A model generated the notes under the pieces. That model had not been told where the DNA came from. It saw only the letters and a program-made list of their open reading frames with translations, and ran no database searches. Both the position numbers and the translations under genes were made by a program. A DNA stretch of 64,000 bases from Tunturiibacter gelidiferens (GTDB lineage: Bacteria > Acidobacteriota > Terriglobia > Terriglobales > Acidobacteriaceae). The stretch is from the NCBI RefSeq assembly GCF_014201335.1, contig NZ_JACHEB010000006.1, positions 248,001-312,000 on the forward strand. Reading direction: 5' to 3'. Positions 62,767 through 64,000 of the stretch are shown here, piece by piece (position 1 is the first letter of the stretch; every line of letters begins with the position of its first letter).

Positions 62767-64000
62767 CTACGTTTCTTTCGAGTGTGTATAGATCAGGTGA
62801 CGCGTGACTATATCTTTGGCGAGATAACTCAGCATACGGCGCTCCAATTCAGTGTCCGCTCGGGTGAGCCGCTCATGTTGGCGCAGATGTTCCGCCCACG
62901 AATTCACCAGCATTACCTCCAGATAGCGGTCCGCAACTTCGATATCGTGAAAGACTCCCCAGCTATACGCACCGTCCCGACGTCGTATCCGACCATACTG
63001 ATGGATCGCGTCCACGAATTCCGCATTTCGTTCTGGAATAACAGCGTATTCGACCGTAACCAGCACGGGTCCCTGCTCAAAGTCATTGTCTCCAACTACC
63101 AGAGGCATACGCCAGTGGTTCCAGGGACTCAGGTCCGCAGGCGCGTCAGGAAACCGTGCGAAAAGCGCGAGCACAGTAGTCGCGATTGTTCCAATCCCGG
63201 CTGAGACGAGAGCAATCCCGACGCCCGCTCTCTGCGCGACAGCGCCCCAAACCACGCTCCCAAGAGCGAAGCTTCCCTGAAAAACTAGAATGAAGACTGC
63301 AAGCACTCGTGCCCGTACCCACTCTGGCGCCAGGTTCTGTACCAGAGTGTTGATCAGAGAAATAAAAAGGATCCATGCCGCGCCGCCAATCAGCATGACG
63401 GGAGCGAGTGTGCTCAACCGGTGAAAACCACTGGTCATTGCAATCGCAGCCCCGAGGATCACTACTCCCGACGAGAGAATAACCTCCGTGGACCATCTGG
63501 CACGGGCCGGCTGCATGGCCAAAGCACCTAAAACTGCGCCAAGCCCAAAGCATCCGAGCAAGAGTCCATAGCCTATCGCGCTCTTATTGACGCTGTGAGC
63601 AACAGTTGGCAACAACGCAAAGAGCGCGCTTGCGAAAAATGTGACCACTCCAGTCCGAACCACGACGGTGAGAATTGCGGGCGAGTAACGGACATAGCGA
63701 ATGGCGGCAACCGTGGCTCCTGTGAACGTCTCCGGTGGCGTGGTCAGCTTGCGAACAGGCCTCTTCCACTTCGCTACAACCAGAATGACCCCGAAAAATG
63801 CTACGAAGTTTGTCACAAATGCCGCGGCGACACCGGTGACGGCTATGACGACACCGGCGAGCGCGGGTCCAACAGCTCGGGCAAGATTGAATTCGATCCC
63901 ATTCAGTGCGGACGCTGCCGCGAGGTCCTCCTTAGGCACCAATTCAGGCAGGATTGCGCGCCACGATGGGGTTTCGAATGCCTCCCCCGCCGACAGCGCA
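62767..64000 (-). CDS. MFS transporter with ABM-like C-terminal domain (5' end outside window)
   Basis: The frame stays open through the right edge (protein reads FETPSWRAILPELVPKEDLA), so this is the C-terminal 410 or so residues. Many transmembrane helices are visible, of the MFS_3 (EntS-like) type: ALNGIEFNLARAVGPALAGV is a conserved motif. The last ~100 residues form a soluble antibiotic-biosynthesis-monooxygenase-like domain (VTVEYAVIPERNAEFVDAIH ... RDGAYSWGVFHDIE), a known MFS_3 fusion. It probably exports a small molecule. This is chromosome, not island: it would be next to tRNA-Ser in an island-free strain. Confidence 0.87.
   Translation of the reverse strand, partial: ALSAGEAFETPSWRAILPELVPKEDLAAASALNGIEFNLARAVGPALAGVVIAVTGVAAAFVTNFVAFFGVILVVAKWKRPVRKLTTPPETFTGATVAAIRYVRYSPAILTVVVRTGVVTFFASALFALLPTVAHSVNKSAIGYGLLLGCFGLGAVLGALAMQPARARWSTEVILSSGVVILGAAIAMTSGFHRLSTLAPVMLIGGAAWILFISLINTLVQNLAPEWVRARVLAVFILVFQGSFALGSVVWGAVAQRAGVGIALVSAGIGTIATTVLALFARFPDAPADLSPWNHWRMPLVVGDNDFEQGPVLVTVEYAVIPERNAEFVDAIHQYGRIRRRDGAYSWGVFHDIEVADRYLEVMLVNSWAEHLRQHERLTRADTELERRMLSYLAKDIVTRHLIYTHSKET

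Noticed and set aside
1..64000. CRISPR arrays, rRNA genes, further tRNAs
   Set aside because: No regularly spaced repeat array, no rRNA-like stretch and no second cloverleaf was seen; the tRNA-like sequence at 62613 is only the 3' fragment in attR.

Overview
The window looks like a chromosome segment from an Acidobacteriota (Terriglobia-like) bacterium carrying a 48.4 kb genomic island in a tRNA-Ser gene. The taxonomic call is an inference. It rests on family composition (paired carboxypeptidase-regulatory-domain secreted proteins, an FhlA/NorR-type sigma-54 activator next to a STAS protein, an MFS protein with an ABM-like tail), not on a marker gene.

Left chromosome (1-14,261): the minus strand carries a partial MocA-like nucleotidyltransferase, a 1237-residue tandem BcrA/BadF/HgdC-type activase, a 2-hydroxyacyl-CoA-dehydratase-like Fe-S partner and a radical SAM protein. 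The last three form one operon. A divergent sigma-54 enhancer-binding protein (GAF-GAF-AAA+-Fis) follows. Matching DNA signals lie on both sides of its gene: a pair of 16-bp palindromes TGCCAA-N4-TTGGCA with centres 19 bp apart, then about 100-120 bp further on a -24/-12 promoter facing away from the regulator. One promoter faces the radical SAM/activase operon; the other faces a STAS gene and two translationally coupled secreted beta-sandwich proteins. This is a self-contained predicted sigma-54 regulon.

Island (14,242-62,675): the borders are two 63-bp direct repeats with one mismatch. The left copy is the 3' end of an intact tRNA-Ser(GGA) gene plus downstream sequence; the right copy sits 91 bp upstream of a tyrosine integrase gene, with a small HTH excisionase candidate convergent to the integrase. 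The left part (14.7-25.1 kb) holds many small membrane, secreted and lipoprotein genes of unknown role. Next is a three-gene operon joined by 4-bp overlaps (25.5-28.9 kb): CHAT protease, unrecognised protein, LCAT-like lipase. It is a candidate protease-activated lipase defence module. A decayed IS110-family transposase and a TPR protein follow. The centre (32.9-48.4 kb) is a complete class 1 DISARM operon (drmD, drmMI, drmA, drmB, drmC) with a full-length DUF262-DUF1524 (GmrSD-like) gene inserted between drmMI and drmA. The right part (48.9-61 kb) is a decay zone with several frameshifted genes among an AbiTii-domain protein, a DUF4062 protein with two winged-helix-like repeats, and small zinc-ribbon or hypothetical proteins.

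Right chromosome (62,676-64,000): the 3' part of an MFS transporter gene that runs off the window.

The island is best read as an integrative defence island. No capsid, terminase, tail, conjugation, replication or CRISPR genes were recognised. The parts most likely to be undescribed are the CHAT/unknown/LCAT triad, the DISARM + GmrSD-like hybrid operon, and the palindrome-defined sigma-54 regulon.
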